From Mucilaginibacter conchicola (lineage in GTDB: Bacteria; Bacteroidota; Bacteroidia; Sphingobacteriales; Sphingobacteriaceae), in assembly GCF_003432115.1 (NCBI RefSeq), contig NZ_QWDC01000001.1, positions 1-64,000 of the forward strand: a stretch of 64,000 bases of DNA. Direction: 5' to 3'. This document shows positions 25,302 through 32,905 of the stretch, piece after piece. The translations under genes and the position numbers were made by a program. The notes under the pieces are model-generated. The model did not search any database. It saw nothing but the letters and a program-made list of their open reading frames with translations, and had not been told where the DNA came from. How positions within the stretch are numbered: the stretch's first letter is position 1; the number at the start of each line of letters is the position of its first letter.

Positions 25302-26429
25302 ATGTATGATGTTATTGTAGTAGGATTAGGCGCCAACGGGAGTTCGGCGCTTTATCATTTGGCTAAGGCCGGTAAAAAGGTGTTGGGAATAGATCGTTTT
25401 GCACCGCCGCATACGCATGGCTCATCGCATGGGCAAAGTCGCATCATCAGGCAGGCCTATCATGAAAGTCCATTCTACGTGCCGCTTGTACAGGCCGCTT
25501 ACGAGATCTGGTACGATATGGAGCGTATCAGCGGTAAAAAACTGTTGCTAAAAACCGGCGGCATCACCATGGGCGCGCCCGATGCTGATGTGGTTACCGG
25601 TGCTATCGCAAGCGCCTTAGAGCATAACCTGCCGTATCAGTTGCTTGATCATAAGGATATCCAAAAGCGCTATCCGGCATTAAAACCAACCGTGGATACT
25701 GTAGGCGTTTTTGAACCGGCGGCGGGCATATTGTTTCCCGAGGATTGTATCAGCGTATTTGTTGAACAGGCTGCCCGCAACGGCGCCGCCATCCATACCA
25801 ATGAGATGGTTTTAGAGATCATCCGCCAGCGTGATTTTATAAAAGTTGTCACCAATAAGCAGACCTATTTCACCCAAAAGCTGGTACTAAGCACAGGTGC
25901 ATGGATGAATAGCCTGCTGCCCGATCTGCAATTGCCGCTTAGTATTGAAAGGCAGGTTTTGTATTGGTTTAAAAACAAGAACAGCGCTGCACAAGCAAAC
26001 GTAAAGCCCGATAACCTGCCGGTTTACATCTGGCAATCTGCTCCCGACGAGTTGTTCTACGGTTTCCCTGATTTGGGTGATGGTATCAAAGTAGCCCTGC
26101 ACCATTTTGGCAGGCCGGTAGTGCCTGATGAATTAAAGGATGACGTAACGGGGGAAGAGATCAACAGAATGCAGGGGATAGTAGAAAAGTACTTCAACAT
26201 ATCGCCTGAGTTTAACTACAGTGCGGTTTGTATGTATACCAACACGCCCGATGAACATTTTATTATCGACCACCATCCTGATGATGAGCGTATCATTATT
26301 GCCAGTCCGTGCTCGGGGCATGGTTTTAAATTTAGCAGCCTTACAGGGAAAATAATAAGTGATATGACGACGGATAAACCTGTGGAGTTTGATATTCAAC
26401 TATTTAATATGGCAAGATTCGCGCGGTGA
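25302..26429 (+). CDS. Monomeric sarcosine oxidase / N-methyl-tryptophan oxidase-type flavoenzyme
   Basis: This 375-residue cytoplasmic oxidase has an N-terminal FAD fold (VIVVGLGANGSSALYHLA, ~4-21) followed by HGSSHGQSRIIRQAYHE, characteristic of the SolA/MSOX family. The Cys of VCMYTNTPDEHFII near residue 309 is the residue that carries covalent FAD in relatives, and SGHGFKFSS near 343 is also conserved. Family substrates are N-methyl or other secondary amino acids, giving formaldehyde and H2O2; some relatives act on Amadori-type sugar-amines. It starts 12 bases after the peptidase gene, so it belongs to the xyl operon. The true substrate is unknown. Confidence 0.88.
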   Translation: MYDVIVVGLGANGSSALYHLAKAGKKVLGIDRFAPPHTHGSSHGQSRIIRQAYHESPFYVPLVQAAYEIWYDMERISGKKLLLKTGGITMGAPDADVVTGAIASALEHNLPYQLLDHKDIQKRYPALKPTVDTVGVFEPAAGILFPEDCISVFVEQAARNGAAIHTNEMVLEIIRQRDFIKVVTNKQTYFTQKLVLSTGAWMNSLLPDLQLPLSIERQVLYWFKNKNSAAQANVKPDNLPVYIWQSAPDELFYGFPDLGDGIKVALHHFGRPVVPDELKDDVTGEEINRMQGIVEKYFNISPEFNYSAVCMYTNTPDEHFIIDHHPDDERIIIASPCSGHGFKFSSLTGKIISDMTTDKPVEFDIQLFNMARFAR

Positions 26430-26539
26430 CGATCATGAGAAAGTAAATAAGCAGGATTGAGGGTAGATGAGCGCAATAATGTCTATAAAATTAGTAGATT
26501 TTTAGCTATAATTGCACCGCTGTTGATTGGACTCATTTT

Positions 26540-27571
26540 ATGATCGAGCTTAAGGATATTACAAAAACATTCCGGCAAAAAAATAAAAGTATTAGTGCGC
26601 TTTCGGGAGTATCCTTAAAAGTAGAACGCGGAAGGATATTCGGCATCATAGGCCCATCGGGGGCGGGTAAAAGTACGCTCATCAGGTGCGTAAACTTACT
26701 GGAGAAACCCGATACCGGCGAGGTGATCGTTGACGGGCAAAACCTGCTCACCATGTCGGCCAGCCAACTGGCTGATGCAAGGCGCCACATCGGGATGATC
26801 TTTCAGCATTTCAACCTGCTTTCTTCGCGTACGGTACATGGCAATATTGCCTTCCCGCTTGAGCTGGCCGGCGTATCTGCTGCAGATATCGATACGCGTG
26901 TTAACGAGTTACTTTCACTGGTAGGCCTTGAGGATAAGAAGAACAACTATCCGGCAAGCTTATCCGGCGGGCAAAAACAGCGCGTGGCTATTGCCCGTGC
27001 TTTGGCTACCAATCCCAAGGTTTTGCTGTGCGATGAGGCTACCAGCGCGCTCGATCCATCTACCACAAACGCCATCTTAAATTTACTTAAGGACATTAAC
27101 CGCAAATTGCAGATCACCATTTTGCTGATAACGCACGAGATGGAAGTGGTACGGACAATATGCGATGATGTGGCATTGATAAGCGACGGTAAAATAGCAG
27201 AACAGTTACCCGTACACGCCATCTTCTCTAACACCGACAGTGTTTTAGCCAAATCATTTATCGGCAATGCGTCGGTTGAGATCCCTCAATATTATCAGGA
27301 TAAACTTAATAACGCTTCACAACAAAGCGACGAGATATTGGTGAAAGTAACATTTGCCGGTCAGCCATCCAATTCACAGGAGTTCGGTTCATTATCCCGC
27401 GAATATGGCGTGAACGTAAACATCATCAGCGGGCGCTTAGAACACGCGGGCGATGTAAAATATGGTGCATTGCTCATTACTTTAAAAGGCAGTCCCGATA
27501 ACAGGGAGAACGCTTTAGCGTATTTACAACAAGATGGTATCACTACAGAATTGATCGGTCATGTCGGATAG
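26540..27571 (+). CDS. metN: Methionine ABC importer, ATPase subunit
   Basis: MetN drives uptake of methionine with MetI and MetQ. The 343-residue protein has Walker A GPSGAGKST near 37, signature LSGGQKQRVAIARAL near 139, Walker B LLCDEATSALDP near 160 and, decisively, a C-terminal NIL domain (VKVTFAGQPSNSQEFGSLSRE onward, ~265-343) that senses methionine in MetN proteins. It overlaps metI by 11 bases. The 110-base leader shows no SAM riboswitch that I can recognise. Confidence 0.93.
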   Translation: MIELKDITKTFRQKNKSISALSGVSLKVERGRIFGIIGPSGAGKSTLIRCVNLLEKPDTGEVIVDGQNLLTMSASQLADARRHIGMIFQHFNLLSSRTVHGNIAFPLELAGVSAADIDTRVNELLSLVGLEDKKNNYPASLSGGQKQRVAIARALATNPKVLLCDEATSALDPSTTNAILNLLKDINRKLQITILLITHEMEVVRTICDDVALISDGKIAEQLPVHAIFSNTDSVLAKSFIGNASVEIPQYYQDKLNNASQQSDEILVKVTFAGQPSNSQEFGSLSREYGVNVNIISGRLEHAGDVKYGALLITLKGSPDNRENALAYLQQDGITTELIGHVG

Positions 27572-28217
27572 TATGCTACATATATTATTGCAGGGCACTC
27601 TGGAGACTGTCCTCATGACCTTTGTATCGTGCCTGTTCGGTTTTGTGCTTGGTTTGCCGGGCGGTGTATTGCTTTTTATGACACGCGAGCATCAGCCTTT
27701 GCAAAATAAACCGCTTAACGCCGTGCTGTCGGTGATCGTTAATATATTTCGCTCAATACCGTTTATCATCCTCATTGTGTGGATGATACCGTTTACCAGA
27801 ACGGTAGTAGGTACTTCTATCGGTGTTAAAGCAGCCATTGTGCCTTTGAGTATTGGTGCCGCACCGTTCATTGCCCGCATGGTAGAGAACAGCCTGTTAG
27901 AGATCCCTTACGGATTGATAGAAGCTGCCCGAGCAATGGGAGCGAGGCCGCTGCAGATAATAACCAAACTGCTTTTACCCGAGGCTTTGCCATCGCTGGT
28001 TAACAGCGCTACTATTACTTTGATCACATTGGTAGGATATTCTGCTATGGGTGGCGCCGTAGGTGCCGGTGGGTTGGGCCAGATAGGCTACCAGTACGGT
28101 TACGTTGGTTATGATATTGTGGTAATGAACGCCGTGTTGTTATTACTTATCGCACTGGTATTTGCCATTCAATTTACAGGAAACTTTATCGCTAAACGGG
28201 TTGATCACCGTAAATAA
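27561..28217 (+). CDS. metI: Methionine ABC importer, permease subunit
   Basis: The 218-residue integral membrane protein has five or so helices and the EAA loop (LIEAARAMGARPLQIITKLLLPEALP, near 125-150) that docks with MetN. Its start overlaps the end of metN by 11 bases, indicating translational coupling, and metQ follows after 8 bases. Confidence 0.93.
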   Translation: MSDSMLHILLQGTLETVLMTFVSCLFGFVLGLPGGVLLFMTREHQPLQNKPLNAVLSVIVNIFRSIPFIILIVWMIPFTRTVVGTSIGVKAAIVPLSIGAAPFIARMVENSLLEIPYGLIEAARAMGARPLQIITKLLLPEALPSLVNSATITLITLVGYSAMGGAVGAGGLGQIGYQYGYVGYDIVVMNAVLLLLIALVFAIQFTGNFIAKRVDHRK

Positions 28218-28225
28218 TTATATAC

Positions 28226-29041
28226 ATGAAAAGATCTTCAATTACATTCGTTACTATAGCTTACATCGCCATATTTTTAACTGCCTGCGGTGGTGAAAAG
28301 AAAAATAATGACCCTAACCACATCATCGTGGGGGTGGAATCGGGCCCCGAATTTCAGATAGCCGAGGCTGCGAAAAAAGTTGCCAAAGAGAAATACGGAC
28401 TTGAAGTTGAACTGGTTACATTTAACGATTATGTGATGCCTAACGAGGCCCTTGCACAGGGCGATCTGGATGTAAATGCCTATCAAAACAAACCTTACCT
28501 GGATGTACAGGCCAAACAACGCGGCTATAAATTTGCCCTTGTAGGCAACACCTTTGTTTATCCGCTGGCTGGTTATTCAAAAAAGATAAAGGACATTGAA
28601 GACCTGAAGGACGAAAGCACCATCATCATCCCTAACGACCCAACCAACAGCGGCCGTTCCCTGTTGTTACTACAACAAGCCGGACTGATACAACTAAAGG
28701 CCGATGTTGGCATGTTCCCAACCCTGGCCGATGTAACAGGCAACCCCAAAAAACTACGCATCCTGGAAATGGAAGCCCCGCAATTGCCACGCTCTCTTGA
28801 CGACCAAAACGTAGCCATAGCAGTTATTAACGCCACTTTTGCCCGCCCGGCTGGTTTAAACGCTTTGAAAGATGGCATTTTTGTGGAAGACAAAAGTTCG
28901 CCCTACGTAAACGCTGTTGTTGCCCGCGAGGATAACAAGAACGAAGAAAAGGTGAAGAAATTTGTGAAGGCCTACCAGTCTGACGAGGTGGATGCCGCCG
29001 CACAAAAAGCCTTTGACGGCGGTGCTATAAAAGGCTGGTAA
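28226..29041 (+). CDS. metQ: Methionine-binding lipoprotein
   Basis: This 271-residue NlpA/MetQ-family solute-binding protein has a lipobox (FLTAC, Cys 21) and the family's core: EVELVTFNDYVMPNEALAQGDLDVNAYQ and YPLAGYSKKIKDIEDL, then IIIPNDPTNSGRSLLLLQ. It delivers methionine to MetI. It is the last gene of metNIQ. Directly after its stop codon, in the same frame, lies a SusD-like fossil. Confidence 0.93.
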   Translation: MKRSSITFVTIAYIAIFLTACGGEKKNNDPNHIIVGVESGPEFQIAEAAKKVAKEKYGLEVELVTFNDYVMPNEALAQGDLDVNAYQNKPYLDVQAKQRGYKFALVGNTFVYPLAGYSKKIKDIEDLKDESTIIIPNDPTNSGRSLLLLQQAGLIQLKADVGMFPTLADVTGNPKKLRILEMEAPQLPRSLDDQNVAIAVINATFARPAGLNALKDGIFVEDKSSPYVNAVVAREDNKNEEKVKKFVKAYQSDEVDAAAQKAFDGGAIKGW

Positions 29042-29173
29042 TACTGTGTTGTAGATGCTCTTGCCATCATCAAACAACACAGGGGTACGGCAAATGCCAA
29101 TTACCTTTTGTTCTCGATACCGCTTGATGAGTTGAACACCAATCCATTAACTAAACAGAGTCCCGGGTTTTAA
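29042..29173 (+). pseudogene. Fossil of a SusD C-terminus
   Basis: After the metQ stop codon the same frame stays open for 43 codons. The last 20 or so residues read YLLFSIPLDELNTNPLTKQ then SPGF and a stop, which is the usual ending of SusD proteins (compare the PIPFDIVTANPALKQNPGY end of the SusD at 10.2 kb). There is no start codon, no lipobox and no room for a SusD. I take it as a leftover of a deleted susD. Whether residues upstream of the motif are also SusD-derived is less certain. Confidence 0.7.
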
Positions 29174-29180
29174 AAATCAA

Positions 29181-29210
29181 AAAGGCCTGCAATGAGAATT
29201 GCAGGCCTTT
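29181..29210. terminator. Bidirectional intrinsic terminator
   Basis: A perfect 13-bp stem (AAAGGCCTGCAAT at 29181-29193 with ATTGCAGGCCTTT at 29198-29210) around a GAGA loop. T-rich tails on one strand and A-rich on the other let it end both the plus-strand met transcript and the converging minus-strand GH8 transcript. Confidence 0.9.
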
Positions 29211-29243
29211 TATATACAGCGCTAATTCTTAAACTTATCGACC

Positions 29244-30515
29244 TCAGTTTTCCGGGCTCCAGTAATTACCTGACATGATGATCATACAGATCAGCTTTAT
29301 GGAGTTATCGTAATAGCCAAAACTCTTATCGATATCATAATCTTTTACGGTTACCAAATTTAAATAAGCCCAGATACTATTAAGCCAGGCCTGGTTTTCT
29401 TTGCCAGCCATGGCAGCTACACCAAATGGGGCCACAAAGGAGAGGTGTAAAGCATCGGGTTTGGTATGCAGCCTTGCACCGTTAAGGTAGTAACCGTCTG
29501 CAATGGTGCGTGGATTATCTTTTGTCTGTCTTCGGATCCAGTTGTTCATCCGTTTGACTATCAGCTGGCTTCGTAGGTCTCCGTGAAGAACATAATCCAG
29601 CCCTACACGCCAGGGGATACGGCAGGCATTATAATCATAAGCGCCACAATTTAGATGTTCATCGCCCTGGAAATCTTTCGGTGCGGGTTTGGGGCCTTTA
29701 TCAATATCCACCATAAAATCTGGTATAAGGCCGGTTTTTGTATTTTTGGCCTGCATGGCATTAAGAATATTGTAGGTAGAAGTAATAACACGCATCCAAC
29801 TATCATCAGCCTTAGCCGCAGCGAAGGCCCTCAAATGCGTGGGCATAAAGTCTGATGATCTGGTACTGAAATATTCGCGGTAGCCGGCCTGCTTGCTGTC
29901 TTCCTCTACAGCGTTGCTTGACAACATAGCGCCGGATAGCTTATTCACCTCATACATTTTAATATCATCCAATAATGCATGGGCTTTTTCAAGGTAATTT
30001 ATTTCGCCCTTACTACCCCATTGTTTATTTGCCAGTAGCAAGGAATAGGCAATATCAAGATCGCCGTCTGCAGCCGATGAATTATCCTCTTTCCCGTTAT
30101 TGTATTGCACCCATTTCATCAGTGTAGTGCCCCGGCTGTTACAGCGGTGTGCATAATAGTAGCGGAACAGCTTATTATAAACGTCTTGGGCATTTTTATC
30201 ATAACCGGCCATCAGCACAGTGATCACCATGCCGTATCCTTGCCCTTCTGATATTACTTTGTTAACGCCCTTATCATCAGCCAATACGTAGCTTTGGCCC
30301 AGCGGTTTTGCCGGTTTAACGTAGCGCGCTTTCCATTGGTCATACAACTTCCCAACCGCTGCATCCATCTTTGCTTGCGAGATATTATTAGGCTTTATGC
30401 AGTCAGCACTGTATTTGGCATGATAGGGGAAAGGTCGACTTGCTGCTTGCGGATATACAACCATAGGAGATATCAGTAATAACAGGGCGCATAATTTTGA
30501 AACAAGATTTATCAT
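29244..30515 (-). CDS. GH8 family endo-glucanase-type hydrolase, secreted
   Basis: This 423-residue exported enzyme (signal peptide about 1-25, ending PQAAS) has the GH8 (alpha/alpha)6-barrel signatures: VISEGQGYGMVITVLMAGYD with the general-acid Glu near residue 91, and SSAADGDLDIAYSLLLA near 147-163, the GH8 family signature. Family members cut beta-1,4-glucan, chitosan, lichenan or xylo-oligosaccharides by inversion. Candidate substrates cannot be separated from sequence alone. It is a single-gene unit without SusC/D partners, next to a SusD fossil, so it may be a survivor of a decayed utilisation locus. Confidence 0.92.
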   Translation of the reverse strand: MINLVSKLCALLLLISPMVVYPQAASRPFPYHAKYSADCIKPNNISQAKMDAAVGKLYDQWKARYVKPAKPLGQSYVLADDKGVNKVISEGQGYGMVITVLMAGYDKNAQDVYNKLFRYYYAHRCNSRGTTLMKWVQYNNGKEDNSSAADGDLDIAYSLLLANKQWGSKGEINYLEKAHALLDDIKMYEVNKLSGAMLSSNAVEEDSKQAGYREYFSTRSSDFMPTHLRAFAAAKADDSWMRVITSTYNILNAMQAKNTKTGLIPDFMVDIDKGPKPAPKDFQGDEHLNCGAYDYNACRIPWRVGLDYVLHGDLRSQLIVKRMNNWIRRQTKDNPRTIADGYYLNGARLHTKPDALHLSFVAPFGVAAMAGKENQAWLNSIWAYLNLVTVKDYDIDKSFGYYDNSIKLICMIIMSGNYWSPEN

Positions 30516-30548
30516 GTTTACCGGCTTTAACCGAAGATAAGCAACAAA

Positions 30549-30576
30549 AAAGCCCTGTCAAAACAGACAGGGCTTT
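30549..30576 (-). terminator. Intrinsic terminator of the Hc1-like gene
   Basis: AAAGCCCTGTC (30549-30559) pairs perfectly with GACAGGGCTTT (30566-30576). Read on the minus strand the hairpin is followed by a run of T, and it lies 25 bases after the stop of the Hc1-like gene and before the GH8 start. Confidence 0.85.
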
Positions 30577-30600
30577 CCCAAAACAGAATTTAACTGTTCA

Positions 30601-30783
30601 TTATTTTTTTGCCGCGTTCTTTTTATCGGTCACATCTTTACGAAGATCAGTAGCTACTGCTTTGATCTGCTGCAATGCGTTACGGAAACGGGTACCTGCT
30701 GCATTGTTGTTTTTTTCGTAGAAAGCCTGGCCTTCTTTTTCTGCGGTCTCAATGAGCGCTTTTAGTTCTGCTAATTTTTCCAT
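30601..30783 (-). CDS. Small histone H1/Hc1-like protein
   Basis: This 60-residue basic, helical protein (MEKLAELKALIETAEKEG..., with AAGTRFRNALQQIK and a Lys/Ala tail KKNAAKK) matches the short Hc1-like proteins that are widespread and highly expressed in Bacteroidota. They are thought to bind nucleic acid and help organise the nucleoid; direct evidence in this group is thin. It is a single gene with its own strong promoter (30824-30851) and terminator (30549-30576). Confidence 0.85.
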   Translation of the reverse strand: MEKLAELKALIETAEKEGQAFYEKNNNAAGTRFRNALQQIKAVATDLRKDVTDKKNAAKK

Positions 30784-30823
30784 TGTCTTAAAATTGTCTT
30801 ACACATCTTGACTGATGCGCCTG

Positions 30824-30851
30824 CAAATATAATATAATCCTATTGTTGCAA
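30824..30851 (-). promoter_or_regulatory. Promoter of the Hc1-like gene
   Basis: On the minus strand TTG (30851-30849), exactly 17 bases, then TATATTTG (30831-30824) match the Bacteroidota housekeeping consensus. The ATG lies 41 bases beyond the -7 element. This is the best promoter in the window and fits a highly expressed gene. Confidence 0.75.
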
Positions 30852-30946
30852 TAAAGATATTCCATCCATCTTAGCCATTGTGTAGGCTATAATACAACAA
30901 TAAAGTGTATACTGAGGGAAGATATACGGATATGGTTTTAAATACT

Positions 30947-31555
30947 TTAGCGATGCTCAGTCTTAACCGGGTCTTTAAACAGGTCGTATTTTAATAATTG
31001 CCTTAGTTTCTCAAACGCAAGTGACATGTGGCGTTCAACGGTTTTTTCAGATATACAAAGCTTTTCTGCTATCTCACGGTATTTCAAATGCTCATACCTG
31101 CTCAGAGTAAATACAGCACGGCATTGCGGCGGCAGGCTATCTACTGCCGTTTTAATTTGTAATGCTATATCTTTATTGTGAAAGGCTTTCTCAAAATCGG
31201 CAGGTTGTGAGGCCAAAAGATCGCTGCGTTGAAGATAATTGATGTAAAGGTTCTCTATTTGTTTATGCTTAAGATAGTTTAAACATCGGTTTTGGGTCAT
31301 CTTAAACAAATACGATTTTAGGGAAACACTTACATCCATCTGTTCGCGTTTTTCCCAAAGTGCAGCAAATACATCGCCTGCAATTTCCTGCGAAATGGAT
31401 AGATCATTTACAAAACGATTAGCAAATAGCGTTATAAGACGGTAATAGCTCTTGAATATATATTCAAAAGCATTATGATCTCCTTTTTGGAGTTCTTGAA
31501 TGGTTAGATTTTCGTCTTTTTGCATCCAGGGTAGAATTTTTTTGCTAAAAGCCAT
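30947..31555 (-). CDS. ECF RNA polymerase sigma factor, FecI-like
   Basis: This sigma-70 family factor directs polymerase to a neighbouring utilisation locus once released by its anti-sigma. Region 2 (AFEYIFKSYYRLITLFANRFV ... SQEIAGDVFAALWE) and region 4 (LPPQCRAVFTLSRYEHLKYREIAEKLCISEKTVERHM in pieces) are both complete. I list the ATG at 31555 (202 residues); the ATG at 31525 (MQKDENLT) fits the usual family start better and is a strong alternative. It is divergent from the fecR-type gene with 172 bases between, whereas most Bacteroidota pairs run in tandem. Confidence 0.9.
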   Translation of the reverse strand: MAFSKKILPWMQKDENLTIQELQKGDHNAFEYIFKSYYRLITLFANRFVNDLSISQEIAGDVFAALWEKREQMDVSVSLKSYLFKMTQNRCLNYLKHKQIENLYINYLQRSDLLASQPADFEKAFHNKDIALQIKTAVDSLPPQCRAVFTLSRYEHLKYREIAEKLCISEKTVERHMSLAFEKLRQLLKYDLFKDPVKTEHR

Positions 31556-31727
31556 TAACAAGGTAGCAAAAAATATGGCTTATAAAAGAAAATATTAAGT
31601 TAAATTGATTGTGTTGTTAATATTTTGTTGTTATTTATATGTGTGGGTTGCCATTTTTTAAATTAATTAAAGATTTCTTTAAAAATAATTGGGGGTAAAT
31701 TAAAGCTGTGTTGTCTTCTCAATAATC

Positions 31728-32786
31728 ATGAAAGAAGAGAACGACATAGAATCGTTACTGATAAGGTATATTTTAAAGGAGGCAACCGAAGCGGAGGCTA
31801 ACCAGGTGCGCCGTTGGATACAAGCTCATCCCGAAAACGAGCAATACTTTGTACAACTATATGAGGCCTGGCACCAGGCTTTACCATCTGGCACTGATGC
31901 CATAGATACCGATAAGGCTTACGCCGATTTTATTACTGAAAGATTTCCTGCACCTGTTAAAGCAAACAAGAAAATATTTAAAGCATCTGTTGCTTTTGCC
32001 GGTGTTGCGGCTGTAGCTATCGCATTGTGGTTATTTTACCCAACTAATGTTCAGCCTGATAATACTATAAAACTTTCTGCCGCCCGTGGCGCAAAACGCA
32101 TGTACAAACTGCAGGACGGTACCATAATATGGCTAAATGCCGGATCGAGATTAGATATCAGCCCCGATTTTAATATAAAGAACCGCACGGTTTATTTAAG
32201 CGGCGAAGCATTTTTTGAAATTGGTCCCGTTAAAAAAGGACTTCCTTTTCTGGTTAAAACCAAGAAATTCTCTATTCGCGATATCGGGACTAAATTTAAT
32301 GTGAAGGCTTATCCTGAGGAAAACCTTTTTGAAGCTTCGGTTATGCAGGGCGAGGTATCGGTAGAGAACGGTGAATTAAAGGGGATGGGTAATAATCGCA
32401 TTTACCTTAAAGAACACCAGGTGTTGCGTATATCAGCAAACGACCTCAAAGCACCATCGGCCATCCAAAAAGTGCAGAATACTGATTTTGAAAAGATACA
32501 GGTATTGCAAATATCACCTGCCCAGCAAATAAATTACTCGGGCTGGAAAGATAACGTGCTTGCTTTTGACAGCAACTCGCTGCGGGAAATAGCTACCGTG
32601 CTTGAACGCCATTACAATGTATCTATAGTTATAGCCGATGAGAGACTAAGAGATATCAGATACTCGGGCACTTTTAAAAATGTGGCCACCATTGATGATG
32701 TGTTGGGTATTATAGAAGAGAACACTGAGATAAACTATACAAAAGCCGGAAACACAATAACTATTACAGGAAGGAAAAATATATGA
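31728..32786 (+). CDS. FecR-family anti-sigma factor
   Basis: This 352-residue inner-membrane protein holds the ECF sigma factor until the SusC transporter signals substrate. The cytoplasmic N-terminus (residues 1-80, with EANQVRRWIQAHPENEQYF) binds the sigma factor, a single membrane helix lies at about 86-104 (VAFAGVAAVAIALWLFY), and the periplasmic FecR domain (~125-230, LQDGTIIWLNAGSRLDI, VYLSGEAFFEI, FNVKAY) is followed by a C-terminal DUF4974-like domain ending in IVIADERL and TINYTKAGNTITI-like strands that contacts the STN domain. It precedes susC by 119 bases. Confidence 0.93.
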   Translation: MKEENDIESLLIRYILKEATEAEANQVRRWIQAHPENEQYFVQLYEAWHQALPSGTDAIDTDKAYADFITERFPAPVKANKKIFKASVAFAGVAAVAIALWLFYPTNVQPDNTIKLSAARGAKRMYKLQDGTIIWLNAGSRLDISPDFNIKNRTVYLSGEAFFEIGPVKKGLPFLVKTKKFSIRDIGTKFNVKAYPEENLFEASVMQGEVSVENGELKGMGNNRIYLKEHQVLRISANDLKAPSAIQKVQNTDFEKIQVLQISPAQQINYSGWKDNVLAFDSNSLREIATVLERHYNVSIVIADERLRDIRYSGTFKNVATIDDVLGIIEENTEINYTKAGNTITITGRKNI

Positions 32787-32806
32787 GGTAACCTTACAAA
32801 AAACAA

Positions 32807-32829
32807 CCCGGAATGCTGCAACATCCCGG
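32807..32829. other. Weak hairpin between fecR and susC
   Basis: CCCGG...CCGGG arms with an inner ATG/CAT pairing form an interrupted stem in the 119-base gap. There is no T run. It could reduce read-through from fecR or protect the susC message; it may also be chance. Confidence 0.3.
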
Positions 32830-32905
32830 GCGCTGTTCAAAATTAATAGCTAATACCCTAACGCTTGGGGAAGCACAGTATTAACTAATTAAACATCACA
32901 AATTT

